64,000 nucleotides of DNA from positions 1,054,001-1,118,000 of the forward strand of contig NZ_CP029287.2 in assembly GCF_003201675.2 (NCBI RefSeq), written 5' to 3'. The stretch comes from Metallosphaera hakonensis JCM 8857 = DSM 7519. Its GTDB lineage: Archaea; Thermoproteota; Thermoprotei_A; Sulfolobales; Sulfolobaceae. The stretch's first letter is position 1; every line of letters begins with the position of its first letter. The notes below the pieces were generated by a model. The model saw only the letters and a program-made list of their open reading frames with translations, was not told the origin of the DNA and did not search any database. Shown here piece by piece: positions 20,349 through 28,838 of this stretch. A program made the position numbers and the translations under genes.

Positions 20349-21539
20349 ATGCCTTTCCATAAATATCTTATTATTGGGAGCGGGATTGCCGGTTTCCATG
20401 CCTTCGACGAATTAATGAGTAAGGACATGAACACCGATGTCGTGATGGTTACAAATGACAAGTTTATCCCCTATGATAGACCACCTCTCTCCAAGGAATA
20501 CCTTAGAGGAGAGATTGATAGGAAGTCCCTTTTCTTCAGACGAGCTGAGGAGTACAGAGGTAATCTAGTCACCAACGTTTCTGTGGAGAAGATAACTGGG
20601 AATAAGGCAATTCTATCTGATGGAAGTGAAATTGAATTCGAGAAGGCTCTCATTGCCACAGGCGGTAGACCGAGGAGATTAGGCGTTCCTGGAGAGAACG
20701 ACCGCAGGGTCAGATATCTCAGATCACTGGAAGACGCCGATGCCATCAAGGAATTAGCAAGATCATCAAAGAAGGCATTAATAGTGGGGGCGGGATTCAT
20801 TGGAGTTGAGGTGGCTGCCAGTTTAACGAGGCTGGGAATTGACGTGGAAGTTGTGGAGGTGAAACCGTACATCTGGAGCACCTTCGTCGATGAGGACATG
20901 TCTAAGTTCTTTCAGGACTACTTCGAGAGAAAAGGAGTGAAATTTACGCTCAACGAGTCAGTAAAGGATTTTAGGGGTGGAGATAAGATTAAGATTGAAC
21001 TAACTAAAAAGGAAATTGAGGCCGACTTTGCATTAATAGCCACTGGAATAGCTCCTAACGTGGAGTTGGCTGAAAGGAGCGGTATAACGGTGAACAATGG
21101 TATCGTAGTAGATAGGCAACTGAGGACCAACTTGACCAATGTGTACGCCGCAGGAGATATAGCCAATATCGAGGACCCCATTACTGGGAAGAGGAGAAGG
21201 ATAGAACATTGGAACAACGCGGAGTACACTGGGAGGTTGGCGGCCCGAAACATGATGGGGAGCTCTGAGAATTACAGTTTTCTATCAACAGTATGGTCTG
21301 ACATATTTGACCTTCACATAGAGTCTGCAGGAGAAACTACGGGATACGACGAATACGTGATTAGGGGAAACAGAGATGATCTTTCCTTCTCCGTAATATA
21401 TCTAAAGGAGGGAATTGTACACGGATACGTAGCTGTAAATAGGCCTGGAGAGGAACTCGAAGCCCTTAATTCAATGATTCAAGAGAGGAAGGAAACTAAA
21501 CCAGAGAAGTTGAGGGAAGAAGATCTAGGTAAGAACTAG
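20349..21539 (+). CDS. FAD-dependent ferredoxin-reductase-type oxidoreductase
   Basis: A 396-residue flavoprotein of the BphA4/AIFM3-like class, which transfers electrons between NAD(P)H and ferredoxins, rubredoxins or Rieske ferredoxins. It shows the FAD Rossmann motif GSGIAGFHA near residue 10, DRPPLSKEYL near 43, ATGGRPRRL near 103, an NAD(P)H Rossmann motif GAGFIGVEVAASL near 147, and the second FAD motif VYAAGDIAN near 261. There is no membrane segment. It ends the respiratory island on plus. The partner ferredoxin is not obvious nearby. Confidence 0.85.
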   Translation: MPFHKYLIIGSGIAGFHAFDELMSKDMNTDVVMVTNDKFIPYDRPPLSKEYLRGEIDRKSLFFRRAEEYRGNLVTNVSVEKITGNKAILSDGSEIEFEKALIATGGRPRRLGVPGENDRRVRYLRSLEDADAIKELARSSKKALIVGAGFIGVEVAASLTRLGIDVEVVEVKPYIWSTFVDEDMSKFFQDYFERKGVKFTLNESVKDFRGGDKIKIELTKKEIEADFALIATGIAPNVELAERSGITVNNGIVVDRQLRTNLTNVYAAGDIANIEDPITGKRRRIEHWNNAEYTGRLAARNMMGSSENYSFLSTVWSDIFDLHIESAGETTGYDEYVIRGNRDDLSFSVIYLKEGIVHGYVAVNRPGEELEALNSMIQERKETKPEKLREEDLGKN

Positions 21540-21982
21540 AACCTCAAGAAGTAGTTATATACGAGTTTTCGGTAATATGAGGGACCTAATAGCCCCTAAA
21601 GAGTTATATTTTCGAAGGCCTTTGATTGGAAAACATGAAATCTGAAGCCGAAACATGATTCAATGAAACTGAGATCCAGTTAGAGGAATATCCTACTCTT
21701 ACAACGGGTCTTCTTGGTTATTGAACGATCTCGATCCTCTGCATTATATTGAAGGTTTGCGGAACGGGACCGGTATACGGTTATGATTCCTCAGTCAATA
21801 AAGGTCAAGGTCAGTACAAGTCAACTCATAAGTTAGGAGCTCAAACATGTTTATCATTGAATTTTACCTCAACCCTTTACAACCTGAGCCGGTATAAACA
21901 TGGGGATTTACATTTTTGTGGTGAGCCTCCCTCAGACCTCCGTCATGTTAAGGTTTTTAACATGTGTTTCTTAGGTTATAGC
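21540..21982. other. Intergenic region upstream of the ATPase gene
   Basis: An in-frame extension of the next gene back to 21749 is open but has unconvincing composition (several Cys, no family match), and the conserved ATPase fold begins at ATG 21983. I therefore treat this stretch as non-coding. Confidence 0.5.
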
Positions 21983-23092
21983 ATGATAAAAAGGCTAAAG
22001 ATAATGAATTTTAAAAGCTATCGTGACACTCAATTCGAATTTGGAAAAATTAACGTTGTTGTGGGACCAAACGGCTCTGGTAAAACTAATCTCGTTGATG
22101 CCTTTAGTTTTCTGAAACAACTAATTAGGCCTCTCTCTTATCCACCTTATCCTTTCATTCGATGGGGAGAATACAAGAATGCCGTGTTTATGCAGGATGA
22201 GAGTTTGAACATCTCCTTTGAGATTGACGGTGAGTATAAGGGGAAGAATTATCATTATGAAATTTTATTAAATAATTTTCAGATAAAAAAGGAAGTAATA
22301 GATTTAGATTCCTACGATATGGAAAGGACAGACAAAGTAGTAAAATATGAAAATAGAGAGGTATCTATTCCAAATAATCTAAGCATATTTAACTTATTCT
22401 TCACACAGATGATACCAGGCACCGTAGTCTATAATCTAAATTTTCCCCTTCCCAATGAATTCTTGAATTTTATAACGAATTTCCTAAATGACCTAGGAAT
22501 ATTTAGAATAGTTCCTCAAATAGCAGTATCGCCGGTACACATTACTTACCCAGAAGCATTAGATGAAAACGGTCGTGGATTAGTAAAAGTAATCGCGAAT
22601 AATTTAGATAAAATAATGGGGTCACAGGGTAGAACTACGGAACCAGTTCGTGACTTTTTGTCGGAAAATAACATCTCAATCAGACCTATTTTCACCGAAG
22701 ATGGAAACATAAGACTGCATTTTATTGAAAAAAGTGAAAATAAGGAACTAATTTTGCTACCAACATCAATACCTGATGGTTTCATAAAAATGCTAACAAT
22801 ACTTATCGCAGTTCATCTGTTAGGGTTATCAACCATAGTTATAGACGAGATAGAGAATTCACTTCATCTCAGGTATATTGAAAGACTAATTGATGTCATG
22901 CAGTATTCTGACGCTCAGTTTATAGTGACTACACATTCGCCTTTGATCATTGATTTTATGGATCCATCTAAAATAATACTCCTCGATAAAGAAAAAGGAG
23001 AAACCAAATCTAGTAGAATAGATGAATCTGAAAAACTGAAGGAGAAACTCGTCAAGAATGGCATCTTGTTAAGCGAATGGTTGCTGTACTGA
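21983..23092 (+). CDS. ABC/AAA15-type ATPase of a putative defence pair
   Basis: A 369-residue SMC/RecF-like ATPase. The fold opens with MIKRLKIMNFKSYRD and Walker A GPNGSGKT at residues 28-35. Walker B is TIVIDEIENSLH near 290 and an H-loop-like TTHSPLIIDF follows. This is the architecture of stand-alone ATPases from two-gene phage defence modules (AbiL, RloA, the PARIS ATPase). No coiled-coil arms of SMC length are present. The downstream gene overlaps by 16 bases. The DNA is visibly more AT-rich than its neighbours, consistent with transfer. I chose ATG 21983 because conservation starts there. Confidence 0.75.
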   Translation: MIKRLKIMNFKSYRDTQFEFGKINVVVGPNGSGKTNLVDAFSFLKQLIRPLSYPPYPFIRWGEYKNAVFMQDESLNISFEIDGEYKGKNYHYEILLNNFQIKKEVIDLDSYDMERTDKVVKYENREVSIPNNLSIFNLFFTQMIPGTVVYNLNFPLPNEFLNFITNFLNDLGIFRIVPQIAVSPVHITYPEALDENGRGLVKVIANNLDKIMGSQGRTTEPVRDFLSENNISIRPIFTEDGNIRLHFIEKSENKELILLPTSIPDGFIKMLTILIAVHLLGLSTIVIDEIENSLHLRYIERLIDVMQYSDAQFIVTTHSPLIIDFMDPSKIILLDKEKGETKSSRIDESEKLKEKLVKNGILLSEWLLY

Positions 23093-23610
23093 GGGATTCT
23101 ATAGTGAGTGAAAGAAATAAGAAGAAGCGAATTTATGTTATTACAGAAGATAGTTATGGCTGTAATGCAATTATTGAATTAATAAAAATACTATATAAGA
23201 ATAATATAGTAGACAAGGAGATTATAGCTGATTGTCATTCGGTGGGTGGAAAAGGTAACATAATTTCACCAAAAACTATAAGAATTATAAAGAGTTCACG
23301 TTCTAAGCAATTTGATATAACCATAATTTTTACAGATAGTGATAATGAAGACCCCACTTCTATTGAAAAAAGGATAGAGGACATGCTAAGGAGAAATGGA
23401 GAAGAGACCAACAAGGTTCATTCCATCATCTTTGAACCTCACATAGAAATACTTTTAGTTCCGGATGAGAATAACCCTTCAGAATATTTAAGAAAACATG
23501 AAAGATATCAAAAGAGTGATCTACCTAAACGTATCAGAAATATTGACTTGAAAGCAGTTAGCAAATTGAAATCTTTTCAAAAAATTGTAGGAGTGTTAAA
23601 TGACCCTTAG
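23077..23610 (+). CDS. Toprim/RloB-like partner of the ATPase
   Basis: A 177-residue protein that starts inside the end of the ATPase gene, so the two are translationally coupled. KRIYVITEDSYGCNAIIEL near residue 18 (acidic residue after a strand) and the D-x-D motif in IIFTDSDNED near 84 give a Toprim-like pattern, as in RloB, DUF4276 and the nuclease partners of AAA15 ATPases. The FEPHIEILLVPDE segment near 118 resembles the matching RloB-type segment. The usual EG of the Toprim motif is ED here. The assignment rests on motifs only; the fold needs confirmation. Confidence 0.55.
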   Translation: MVAVLRDSIVSERNKKKRIYVITEDSYGCNAIIELIKILYKNNIVDKEIIADCHSVGGKGNIISPKTIRIIKSSRSKQFDITIIFTDSDNEDPTSIEKRIEDMLRRNGEETNKVHSIIFEPHIEILLVPDENNPSEYLRKHERYQKSDLPKRIRNIDLKAVSKLKSFQKIVGVLNDP

Positions 23611-24164
23611 CTCTTGGACGATTTGCGTCTTCATTGCAAATTCAGTTTATTTAAATATATAGAATGAAAATGAATTTGATTGAACGTCCCTCACATATAA
23701 GGTATGATTTACGCTTTACAATTTCCTTTATTTGAGCTACCTTAACCATAATTACAATTCGCAATTGATACCCGAACCGCCCTAACTCTTTGATTAGATT
23801 CTTTGATGTTAAGTTTGACTCAATGTGGATTAAGGATGCTTAAGATCATGTCCGGATGATTTAAGAGTCCCATACGGTAAGATTGAGTAGTAGATACTAT
23901 ACATCGATTATCAGTTCAGTTTACCGTAAATCAGGGAAAATGGTCAATCTTTAGGAGAAGCCGTGTCCTCGAAAAGATATCTAGATTGAAGGTATCCGGG
24001 CTTTTACAGACACAATTAATGAATAAGATGAAAACAATAAATTAATTTACTAAACATAGATTATTTAAATATTGGGTTCAATGATATTTAACAAAATTTT
24101 TACATTCCTTGAATAAACTGAATTGATCATGGATGCGTAAATTGCACCTATCATCCTTTAGGTA
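23611..24164. other. Intergenic region with repeat family R-B copy
   Basis: R-B copy 3 lies at about 23710-23782. The remainder (to the 3' end of the minus-strand HEPN gene) shows no gene that I can support. Confidence 0.45.
23710..23782 (+). repeat. Dispersed repeat family R-B, copy 3
   Basis: The best preserved copy: TTTCCTTTATTTGA, CCTTAACCATAATTACAATT, GCAATTGATACC and CCGCCC. CAATTCGCAATTG is a 5-base palindrome with a 3-base centre. Confidence 0.6.
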
Positions 24165-24599
24165 TTATTTCTGAGAAGTTATCTCATTAAATAATCTTAA
24201 AGAAAGGTCAAAAACATATCTAGCACCTTCCAACGCTTTTTTACAGTAGCTCTCGGTATATAGTTGTGTAGGAGACAGACCTTCAATCTCATCTCCATAC
24301 ATCGAAGGTTCTCTCTCTGCCCTGAGCCATCTTGATATGTAAACTATGTTATCAATTTCCATCTTTAACCAGTCTGGTAATTTGTCCTTATTCTTATCTA
24401 AAATCTTTCCAGGATCATGGGTTTTAGGATACTCGACACCGACTAGTCTAAGCATCAATTTTATTGACAACTCAACAGTTTCCTGTGACGCTCTAACGCA
24501 AAATGCGAAATCCTTATCCTCGGTGAGACTTAGCTCCGCATATTTCATCCTAATACTTGCCTCTTTAAGGTAACCCTCAGCTAAATCCTTGCTATTCAT
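24165..24599 (-). CDS. HEPN-domain protein (MNT/HEPN pair)
   Basis: A 144-residue all-helical HEPN protein. The family pattern is LAEGYLKEASIRMKYAEL at the start, FCVRASQETVELSIKLML near residue 35, THDPGKIL near 60, and a late basic/acidic segment LRAEREPSMYGDE near 92. It overlaps the MNT gene by 8 bases. HEPN/MNT pairs act as toxin-antitoxin modules in which the nucleotidyltransferase AMPylates or masks the HEPN partner (family knowledge). The canonical R-x4-H ribonuclease motif is not obvious, so RNase activity is unsure. Confidence 0.8.
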   Translation of the reverse strand: MNSKDLAEGYLKEASIRMKYAELSLTEDKDFAFCVRASQETVELSIKLMLRLVGVEYPKTHDPGKILDKNKDKLPDWLKMEIDNIVYISRWLRAEREPSMYGDEIEGLSPTQLYTESYCKKALEGARYVFDLSLRLFNEITSQK

Positions 24600-25059
24600 A
24601 TGTTATAACCTCTCCAGGTTTGACATTGCTCAATGTTACATAGTAGATTCTTCCTAGTCTCTCCCTTTTTGCACCCAACTGGTCCAATTTTTTCCTGACT
24701 CTCTCAAAGGTATTCTTCATTGTGTTGTCTCTATCGAAGAGCAATTTAGCGTCAAAAACTATATCAATATAAAGTGGCCTAAAGACGGTGGCCTGATTGA
24801 CGTCTAGGAAAACGGGAGAGATATAAGGGTCATATCCTTTCTCTCTCAGTTTTGTATACAAGGTGGAGTCCAAAATTTTCTCCACATTAAAGAATTTCTT
24901 GAAGACTTCATATCTATCGTCTATCTTCCTTAGAACCACAAGTAAATCTATGTCACTGTCCTTCCTTTGTTCCCCTCTCGCGTAAGATCCAAACAGAACC
25001 AATGACACTAAGTCATCGCCGTAAATTTTAAGGAACGCATTGACTATCTCTTCGTCCAT
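24592..25059 (-). CDS. MNT-type minimal nucleotidyltransferase
   Basis: A 155-residue protein with the nucleotidyltransferase signature LFGSYARGEQRKDSDIDLLV near residue 24; the two Asp of DSDIDL are metal ligands. A third acidic strand lies in LYIDIVFDAKLL near 97. It is the first gene of the pair with HEPN and the likely antitoxin. The protein is longer than the shortest MNT members, with a C-terminal KRERLGRIYYV segment. Confidence 0.82.
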   Translation of the reverse strand: MDEEIVNAFLKIYGDDLVSLVLFGSYARGEQRKDSDIDLLVVLRKIDDRYEVFKKFFNVEKILDSTLYTKLREKGYDPYISPVFLDVNQATVFRPLYIDIVFDAKLLFDRDNTMKNTFERVRKKLDQLGAKRERLGRIYYVTLSNVKPGEVITYE

Positions 25060-25264
25060 GTGATAGTATAGAGTTAATCACCATAAAAGTGTTCGAGTTG
25101 AGTGTCTCATCCATATCAATTCGTAACTTGGTCTGTTACAATATCCTGATCCTAAGGATCTTTATAATAACGCAATGGAAGGTGAGTCCACACCCGAAAT
25201 TCTCTCACCTTCCATTTAATATCCGAAGAGATGCTACTTCACGGATTTCAGATCTAGTGACGCT

Positions 25265-25789
25265 TCACCCTTTCTCTCCCAATCTCTTTTCAAGATGAGT
25301 CCGACATGTCCTGCAACATGCGTAATAAGTTCTCTTTCCCCTCTTGATCAGGAGAGGTTCACCCGTAATTTCTCCACCGCAATAATCACATTTCAACCCT
25401 CTCTGTTTTACACTTGCGGATCCAACTTTGTTCACAGCGATGAAGTAATTCTCGCTTTTGATCTTAGAAAGGAGATTCTGTACCTCTTCCATGTTTCCTG
25501 ACAGGGTTACCATGAACCTACCGTCTATAAGCTTGTAGCATTCCCCTTCGCTGGCACAGGTATCAGATATTGCGAAAACTGTGATCTTCCCATCCTCATA
25601 ATAGTCAACGGTGAATTTCACCCCTTTCTCCCTCAGTGAATTAATAACTTTGGCCACGGTAGCCCTGCTCAGTCCCAGTTCCTTAGCCAACCTACTTGAG
25701 CTCAACCTGGAGTTTGACCTTAGATACTGTAGCACTTTGTACTCTATTTCACTTAACTCTTTTACGTTTGTCAAATCAGACCCCCGCAT
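25265..25789 (-). CDS. copT: Copper-responsive regulator CopT (HTH plus TRASH domain)
   Basis: A 174-residue DNA-binding regulator. An Lrp/AsnC-type helix-turn-helix occupies about residues 10-60 (LSSSRLAKELGLSRATVAKV). A sensor middle domain follows, and the C-terminal TRASH metal-binding domain has CDYCGGEI and CCRTCRTHLEKR, i.e. Cys pairs for Cu(I). It is divergent from copMA with about 100 bases between. In Sulfolobus, CopT/CopR homologues bind this divergent region and respond to copper (established knowledge). An 8+8-base palindrome in the gap is a likely binding site. Confidence 0.88.
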   Translation of the reverse strand: MRGSDLTNVKELSEIEYKVLQYLRSNSRLSSSRLAKELGLSRATVAKVINSLREKGVKFTVDYYEDGKITVFAISDTCASEGECYKLIDGRFMVTLSGNMEEVQNLLSKIKSENYFIAVNKVGSASVKQRGLKCDYCGGEITGEPLLIKRGKRTYYACCRTCRTHLEKRLGEKG

Positions 25790-25818
25790 TTTTCCTCCGA
25801 TTTGTCACTTTGCTCCCA

Positions 25819-25838
25819 ATCTATTGGAAACAATAGAT
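25819..25838. promoter_or_regulatory. Palindromic operator candidate between copT and copMA
   Basis: ATCTATTG and CAATAGAT form a perfect inverted repeat around a GAAA spacer. It lies about 15 bases upstream of a TATA-like block TATTTAAAC (25854-25862) that serves copM. Position and symmetry fit a regulator site for CopT; the binding itself is inferred. Confidence 0.5.
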
Positions 25839-25853
25839 AGTGTTTACAATGGG

Positions 25854-25862
25854 TATTTAAAC
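25854..25862 (+). promoter_or_regulatory. TATA box of copMA
   Basis: TATTTAAAC lies 29-37 bases before the copM ATG at 25891, which fits a leaderless transcript. Confidence 0.5.
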
Positions 25863-25890
25863 TTTGAGCGCAATATTAAATTGATCAAAC

Positions 25891-26139
25891 ATGATGGACC
25901 CCGTATGTGGAATGGAAGTGGACGAGAAGTCCAATTACAAGACAATGTACAGAGGAAAAATGTACTACTTCTGTAGCTCTCATTGCAAGAGCGCCTTCGA
26001 GAAGGATCCAGAAACCTATCTTAAGGGAGGACCCAAGGGTATGCCCCATGAACACGCTGGTGGCTCAGGGGAATCGAACCGTGAGGGTCACGGGGACCCA
26101 GGACCCCACGGCCTACACGGTGGACATCATGGGTCTTAA
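25891..26139 (+). CDS. copM: Small copper-binding protein CopM (YHS/TRASH domain)
   Basis: An 82-residue protein. The first half is a YHS/TRASH-like metal domain: MDPVCGMEV, YRGKMYYFCSSHCKSAF. The last 30 residues are rich in His and Gly (MPHEHAGGSG, GLHGGHHGS), a likely extra metal-binding tail. It is the first gene of the copper operon and probably acts as a Cu(I) chaperone or buffer for CopA. Its end overlaps the CopA start. MMDPV gives two adjacent ATG starts; either is possible. Confidence 0.85.
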   Translation: MMDPVCGMEVDEKSNYKTMYRGKMYYFCSSHCKSAFEKDPETYLKGGPKGMPHEHAGGSGESNREGHGDPGPHGLHGGHHGS

Positions 26140-28390
26140 TGATAAAAAATCCGTGGAGGAGAAATCGCTTAACCTTAGATTAAGAAAGGAAGAAGAATTA
26201 AAAATACTAGGCATGCATTGCGCCACATGCGAAATGACGGTCACGAAGGCCTTATCTGAAACTCAGGGCGTAACGGAGGCTAAGGTTAACCTGGCCTCTG
26301 GAAATGCGAAGGTGATCCTGGAGGGGGCTAAGCTAAAGGACGTGGTCACTGCAGTAAGGAGGGCCGGATACGACGTTGCCCTTCAGAAATTCACTGGAAG
26401 AATTAGAATAAGTGAGGAAGAGGCACCTAGGCTAAGGGAGGTAATCGAGGAACTGGATGGTGTGGTTTCAGCTAAGATCAATCCCAGCTCCGGCGTTATA
26501 ATAGTGGAATTTAACCCCATGACGACGTCATCGGAGAGGATACAGGAGGAAGTTAGGAAAAGAGGATATACAATAGAGGTAACTGAGGAGAAATTAACTA
26601 GATCCAGTGACTTGAGGGACCTATCCCTCCGCCTCTTAGTGGGAGCAATTGTTTCTCCCTTCACCTTGATTGGAATACCCTTTCTCCAACTTGTCCTTTC
26701 GATACCCGTGGTATTTTTTGCTGGAATGAGGTTCCACTTGGGCGCATATAGGGCTCTCAAGAACAGAACCACTAACATGGACGTACTTGTTTCCCTCTCT
26801 TCTCTCACAGCCTGGACTTATAGTTTGATATCCTTCCTTTTTCTCCACTCTGGGTATTTCTTTGACGCTTCGTCCCTTCTCGTTACCTTTATTCTAGCCG
26901 GGAAGACGCTGGAGGCATACATTAAGGAGAGGTCCAGTGGAGAAACGATAGCTCTTCAATCAGTCAAGGCAACCAAGGTCACTGGAGAGGTTGTGGACTC
27001 TAGGGCGCTAAAGACGGGGGATGCGGTCGTAGTCAAATCTGGAGAGATCATACCTGCTGACGGAGTAGTTGATGACGGTGAGGGATATGTCATGGAGTCA
27101 ATTTATACCGGAGAGCCTTCAGCAGTGAAGAAGAGAAAGGGGGATCCTGTTATTGGCGGTTCCACTTTAGTGTCAGGATTCCTACGCGTATACGTCACGA
27201 GAGCAGGTGATAGAACCTACATGGCTCAGGTCATTGAGGCCTTGAGAGAGGCGGAGGCCGTGAGAATGCCCATACAAGGGCTGGCAGACAGAATATCATC
27301 AGTTTTCGCGCCCTCGATTGTTTTAATATCGTTGGTCTCCTTCCTCTTATGGTTCTATGTGCTTCATGAAACCCTAACCTTTTCTGTTCTAATAGCAGTG
27401 GCCATACTGGCCTCAGCCTGTCCCTGTGGTTTCGGCCTGGCAACTCCCATGGCGGTGATAGTAGGAATAAGGAAACTTCTTAGGAAAGGCATAGTGGTAA
27501 AAAACGGAGAGAGCCTAGAGAAACTCAGGAGTGTGAGAACCTTCGTGTTCGATAAGACCGGAACCATAACGAAGGGCGAAATAACTGTGAGAGAATATCG
27601 GGAAGACGTTCCGGGTGCAATCGCGCTTGCTTCATCCCTTGAAAGGATGAGCAGTCATCCAGTGGCTAAGGCGATATCATCGCTTTCTTCTTCAGTACAC
27701 AAAGTGGAGGACTTCACTGAAATGGAGGGCGGTGTCTACGGGAAGGTAGACGGAGTGGAAGTTCTTGTGGGTAAGCCGGATCTAATAAGAAGGAACTGCG
27801 AAGGAGAACCTAGGGGTGACGTAGCGGTTTGCATTAATTGGAAAGTGGGAGCTAACCTATGGCTCAGCGACTCGATAAGAGGAGGGGTAAGGGAGATGAT
27901 TGCGGAATTGAAGGAACAATACAGGATAATCATAGCCACCGGAGACTCCAGCGTCTTCGCAGATAGAGTAGCCCAGGAACTAGGGGTCGAGCTTAAGAAG
28001 GGCCTAACTCCCGACGATAAGGTGGAGCTAATCAGGCAACTAAAATCGCAGGGTGGAGTGGCCTTCGTGGGAGATGGTATAAATGATGCCCAAGCATTGA
28101 GGGAAGCCGATGTGGGTATAGCAGTGTCCAGCGGTACTGATATTGCCAAATATGCAGGAGACATTGTGATACCCAACCTGACGTTCCTGAAGTTCCTTCT
28201 AAAACAATCCTCCAGGACCGTGAGGAAGATCAAGGAGAACATTGCTTGGGCGTTAACATATAACGCAATCCTAGTACCCATTGCAGCGGGGGTCCTGTAC
28301 CCATTAGGTATAATACTTCCACCAGAGTATGCTGCAATAGGAATGGCAATGAACAGCGTGAGCGTGGCTCTGTGGAGCTTTGTGCAATAG
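26129..28390 (+). CDS. copA: Copper-exporting P1B-type ATPase CopA
   Basis: A 753-residue copper-translocating ATPase. An N-terminal heavy-metal domain has GMHCATC (Cys31, Cys34). A second HMA-like segment follows without cysteines. The ion-binding helix has CPCGFGLATP, the catalytic Asp lies in FDKTGTITKG, the HP motif is SSHPVAKAIS, and the hinge is GDGINDAQAL. The MHCATCEMT style is usual for Cu(I) pumps. I chose ATG 26129, overlapping copM by 11 bases; the frame stays open upstream inside copM, but that stretch has no domain. It would export Cu(I) from the cytoplasm. Confidence 0.92.
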   Translation: MGLNDKKSVEEKSLNLRLRKEEELKILGMHCATCEMTVTKALSETQGVTEAKVNLASGNAKVILEGAKLKDVVTAVRRAGYDVALQKFTGRIRISEEEAPRLREVIEELDGVVSAKINPSSGVIIVEFNPMTTSSERIQEEVRKRGYTIEVTEEKLTRSSDLRDLSLRLLVGAIVSPFTLIGIPFLQLVLSIPVVFFAGMRFHLGAYRALKNRTTNMDVLVSLSSLTAWTYSLISFLFLHSGYFFDASSLLVTFILAGKTLEAYIKERSSGETIALQSVKATKVTGEVVDSRALKTGDAVVVKSGEIIPADGVVDDGEGYVMESIYTGEPSAVKKRKGDPVIGGSTLVSGFLRVYVTRAGDRTYMAQVIEALREAEAVRMPIQGLADRISSVFAPSIVLISLVSFLLWFYVLHETLTFSVLIAVAILASACPCGFGLATPMAVIVGIRKLLRKGIVVKNGESLEKLRSVRTFVFDKTGTITKGEITVREYREDVPGAIALASSLERMSSHPVAKAISSLSSSVHKVEDFTEMEGGVYGKVDGVEVLVGKPDLIRRNCEGEPRGDVAVCINWKVGANLWLSDSIRGGVREMIAELKEQYRIIIATGDSSVFADRVAQELGVELKKGLTPDDKVELIRQLKSQGGVAFVGDGINDAQALREADVGIAVSSGTDIAKYAGDIVIPNLTFLKFLLKQSSRTVRKIKENIAWALTYNAILVPIAAGVLYPLGIILPPEYAAIGMAMNSVSVALWSFVQ

Positions 28391-28838
28391 GGATTTGATA
28401 GGACTTCGAGATAGAGTCTCGTTATAACGAATTGGTGCCTGACACGCAGTTGATTGGTTTCACCGTAAACCTTATGGTTCTAACACTGATAGTGCTTTAC
28501 GGGAATCACTAGGTCTAGACAATTTTTATACAAGTAGAGTTTTTGATTAAAAGTTACTATTAGAGCTCCATAATATCTTATTATAGACGTTGAAATACAG
28601 AATAAATATTAAAGTGATTATTCATGACAATTATGATGTGAAACGATTTTTCCCATAAGGGATCCACTGAGTGTCTTAGTTAGTTTGTATCGCTAATGAT
28701 CCAAATTCTCAGTATACCCTCTCCGAGCAGTGGTCCAACGCGATACGACATCAGTATGACAAGTTACTTCAGGGTAGTTCAAAAGATGAGCAGTTCGCTA
28801 TAGCTGAACCTTATTAGGAAAAGCGCCCATTTAATATC
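28391..28838. other. Intergenic region with repeat family R-C copy
   Basis: R-C copy 1 lies near 28484-28657. Apart from this and a short AT block before the next gene I see nothing. Confidence 0.45.
28484..28657 (+). repeat. Dispersed repeat family R-C, copy 1
   Basis: About 170 bases align with 57838-58009, with shared blocks TTTACGG, AATTTTTATA, TAAAAGTT, GATTATTCATGA and ACGATTTT. There is no coding potential. Both copies are intergenic, one after copA and one next to the ABC transporter. Confidence 0.55.

Noticed and set aside
21749-21982. Upstream extension of the ATPase gene by 78 codons
   Set aside because: The composition is not protein-like and the conserved fold begins at ATG 21983. 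The extension is more likely chance open frame.
25907-26128. CopA reading frame open through copM
   Set aside because: It is the out-of-frame shadow of copM, lacks domain features, and ATG 26129 gives a normal CopA length.
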